A DNA stretch of 64,000 bases from Polyangia bacterium (GTDB lineage: Bacteria > Myxococcota_A > Polyangia > Nannocystales > Nannocystaceae), in contig JAUIKS010000007.1 in assembly GCA_030430565.1 (NCBI GenBank), positions 124,001-188,000 of the forward strand. Direction: 5' to 3'. The notes under the pieces were generated by a model, which was not told the DNA's origin, ran no database searches, and was given only the letters and a program-made list of their open reading frames with translations. The stretch's first letter is position 1; every line of letters starts with the position of its first letter. A program made the translations under genes and the position numbers. Positions 63,401 through 64,000 of this stretch are shown piece by piece.

Positions 63401-63633
63401 ATCACGTGCCGCGAGAGCGCCTCGTAGCGCAGCGCGCCGCCGGCGGGCGCGTTGAGCTGACGGTCGAGCAGCGCCTGCAGCCGCGCGCGGGAGCCTCGAA
63501 GCGCGAGCGCGTGGAAGGTGACGCCCTCGAGATGGCCGGGCGGGGGCAAGCAGGAGTCGGCTGGGTACTCGATATAGCGGCCAGCCTGGGTGTGGGGGAC
63601 GATACGCGAAACGGGGGATATCACGGCATTCAC
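60403..63633 (-). CDS. Fusion of acetoacetate-decarboxylase-like and FAD-dependent amine-oxidase/desaturase-like domains
   Basis: About 1076 aa from a GTG at 63633 (start uncertain). The N-terminal 330 residues include an acetoacetate-decarboxylase (ADC)-fold: GRELFGLPKQLARLE (with the ADC-type Lys in FGLPK), FAPYIFVDDPHTMV and IHLGRRASRLTFTLHSL. The C-terminal 750 residues are a FAD/NAD(P) oxidoreductase: VAILGGGISALTAAYELSE (dinucleotide loop), VYVNGWRLGGKGASGRELSNGGGARIEEHGLHVWYGFYENAFRLIRRCYDEL, ELDLREWLLRHGA, and a C-terminal FAD loop GDWIDNGFNCGCIEASVMSGMQAA. The latter half resembles phytoene-desaturase/squalene-associated FAD proteins. Substrate not known. Confidence 0.8.
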   Translation of the reverse strand: MNAVISPVSRIVPHTQAGRYIEYPADSCLPPPGHLEGVTFHALALRGSRARLQALLDRQLNAPAGGALRYEALSRHVILIGAHVEQLVSDDPARGAIRYRDVALWVPALARDGAGARLVMFAPYIFVDDPHTMVTGRELFGLPKQLARLELPARPDAPLRLVTEVFGVRTSADHSAPRLGQHTLWEVSEDSSRRRPQLEPAGSLTELPRALARLLPDREERSLLELLRGAAGPARVVGLQQARDAEAPQRAAHQAIVEAPITLTRTRAIHLGRRASRLTFTLHSLRSHPVARDLGLRVGPQPVAACLSFKADVRMDAGRVVWRASPRRATPTDRATPRPRVAILGGGISALTAAYELSEPGREPVDITVYVNGWRLGGKGASGRELSNGGGARIEEHGLHVWYGFYENAFRLIRRCYDELDRPAGAPIASWREAFTPQSYVVLNERRGDDWARWRLPFPTNSQEPGDGEDVPGLWTSVETLCGCLIGLLEDRARAHVYRGADVDASQGQRQDPLSRVAKRLARTLTPTTWVTLRLALSLVRRLSARSGDREHQRALARRLARLRARLWPVFRARLDNDDLRILWELLDVGATIVIGVIEDELVERGFDSIDHLDLREWLLRHGAQPHPTVHESPAVRFIYNAGFSFKGGDPARPAFAAGAALRGALRMLLTYKGAVVFKMTSGMGDVIFAPLYEVLRRRGVKFEFFHHVERLELSADERAVEAVHITRQARPRRGYEPLVDVRGLPCWPSEPRYEQLVDGDRLKAALARAETDLEHVGAPPDYPHADARTLTRGRDFDEIVLGIPAPALGSICRELRAADPRWEAMLTGLGSVATQSYQLWMRRDLAGLGWREPSPILGTYLDPVDTYCDMSHTLWSEEWGETDAPRHVAYFCGVMSDQAAGTSLAEATRRVGEEARAYYDRVCVDLWPALADPQTRWAALHDPEGREGPARFAAQYWRANTSGSHRYVQALPGTSRLRLRADDSGFLNLVLTGDWIDNGFNCGCIEASVMSGMQAARALMESADDATIEIVAETDAWFARLLGHEPGRAASAPRRATRARRRPAIFAGRRRAVGE

Positions 63634-63874
63634 TACGTCGGACAGAGTCGCGCAGCCCAACGCCGATGCAGGTGATTTTCGTGAGCTGACACATCTCCTG
63701 GTTTCGAGTGGTTTCGAGGTGAAGCTCGATCCGACGTCGAGCGCGGCGCGTACCTCAACCACCAGGTCGTGTCATGTCCAAAGCCGGGCTGTGACGCCGC
63801 GGCGCCTGTGAACGTGCACATGCACCCGCCCCTCGTCCTCGCCGTGGGGGCGCGCAGCCCTCGTACTCCCGGGC

Positions 63875-64000
63875 TCAGTTCGTGAGCTCGGGGCCTACGC
63901 TGGCGCTGGGCTCGACCGTCGCGAATTTCCTGACCATGACGTAGTCGACGCGGTAGTCATCGATGTTGGTGTCCCCGGCGTTTTGCCCCTGAGCGTGCCC
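63875..64000 (-). CDS. C-terminus of a DUF2341-like secreted protein (partial)
   Basis: The minus-strand frame runs off the window edge and ends with TGA at 63875-63877; the visible 41 residues are GHAQGQNAGDTNIDDYRVDYVMVRKFATVEPSASVGPELTN. The D-x-VDYVxVRKFAxxEPxxSVG ending is typical of the C-terminal strand of DUF2341/concanavalin-like domains in secreted proteins (VxVRKYxSPEPTxSVG). No start is visible. Confidence 0.6.
   Translation of the reverse strand, partial: GHAQGQNAGDTNIDDYRVDYVMVRKFATVEPSASVGPELTN

Noticed and set aside
60808..63675. Plus-strand open frame of 955 aa over the ADC/FAD fusion
   Set aside because: Antisense shadow; the minus strand carries dinucleotide-binding and FAD motifs.

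Overview
The window reads as chromosome of a myxobacterium, most likely the Nannocystis/Plesiocystis/Enhygromyxa branch of Myxococcota. Evidence: very high GC with antisense open frames almost everywhere; many lipoproteins with a Cys lipobox followed by a long Ser/Thr/Gly linker; Cys-rich modules of the CGDGxC...CxxCxxDCG type; a Ser/Thr kinase with an extracellular Cys-rich tail; and a MYXO-CTERM-like protein with a C-terminal Cys-TM-Arg sorting signal. This is inferred from content only; no rRNA or tRNA gene was seen.

Layout. 1-4.7 kb: tail of a TPR protein, a TerB-like gene, a TetR/DUF4188 divergent pair with a clear operator, a vWA lipoprotein and a TPR/coiled-coil membrane protein. 4.8-8.0 kb: an operon of a membrane-anchored one-haem cytochrome-like protein, a DUF692 iron oxygenase (MNIO), its DUF2063 partner and a Pth2-like protein. 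8.1-9.5 kb: a Pro/Arg-repeat lipoprotein. 9.8-19.6 kb: a leftward operon PP2C phosphatase - Zn-ribbon kinase - nicotinamidase-like hydrolase - vWA protein (a TerY-P-like triad plus a hydrolase). Its hydrolase gene is cut in two by a 5-kb rightward insert flanked by 14-bp direct repeats. 19.7-37.4 kb: MYXO-CTERM protein, GDPD, several lipoproteins, GST, M49 peptidase, MBL-fold protein, PpiC-HupE pair, VolA-like lipase, LETM1-like EF-hand protein, arylsulfotransferase-like protein. 37.4-39.5 kb: a low-GC HEPN/Zn-finger gene with an XRE regulator, facing two small orphan genes across a perfect palindrome. 39.5-64 kb: SRPBCC, 2OG oxygenase, dual-specificity phosphatase, RCC1 lipoprotein, CAP protein, STPK, TPR/PEGA-like protein, MurG, receiver protein, ferredoxin and sigma-54 activator, a frameshifted AlkB, CBS protein, GcvP, an SPFH-like protein, an acetoacetate-decarboxylase/FAD-oxidoreductase fusion, and the tail of a DUF2341-like protein.

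The most exciting content is the inserted three-gene operon at 11.5-16.1 kb: a cytosolic-PLA2-like phospholipase, a lipoxygenase with all five expected iron ligands (including a C-terminal Ile) behind a transthyretin-like domain, and a catalase-related haem protein carrying the Thr-His distal pair, distal Asn and RxxxY proximal motif of coral allene oxide synthase. Read together they form a compact polyunsaturated-fatty-acid to hydroperoxide to allene-oxide/oxylipin pathway, resembling animal/coral eicosanoid metabolism, in a lineage known to make arachidonic acid. The family assignments come from motif reading and recalled family knowledge; no database search was possible.
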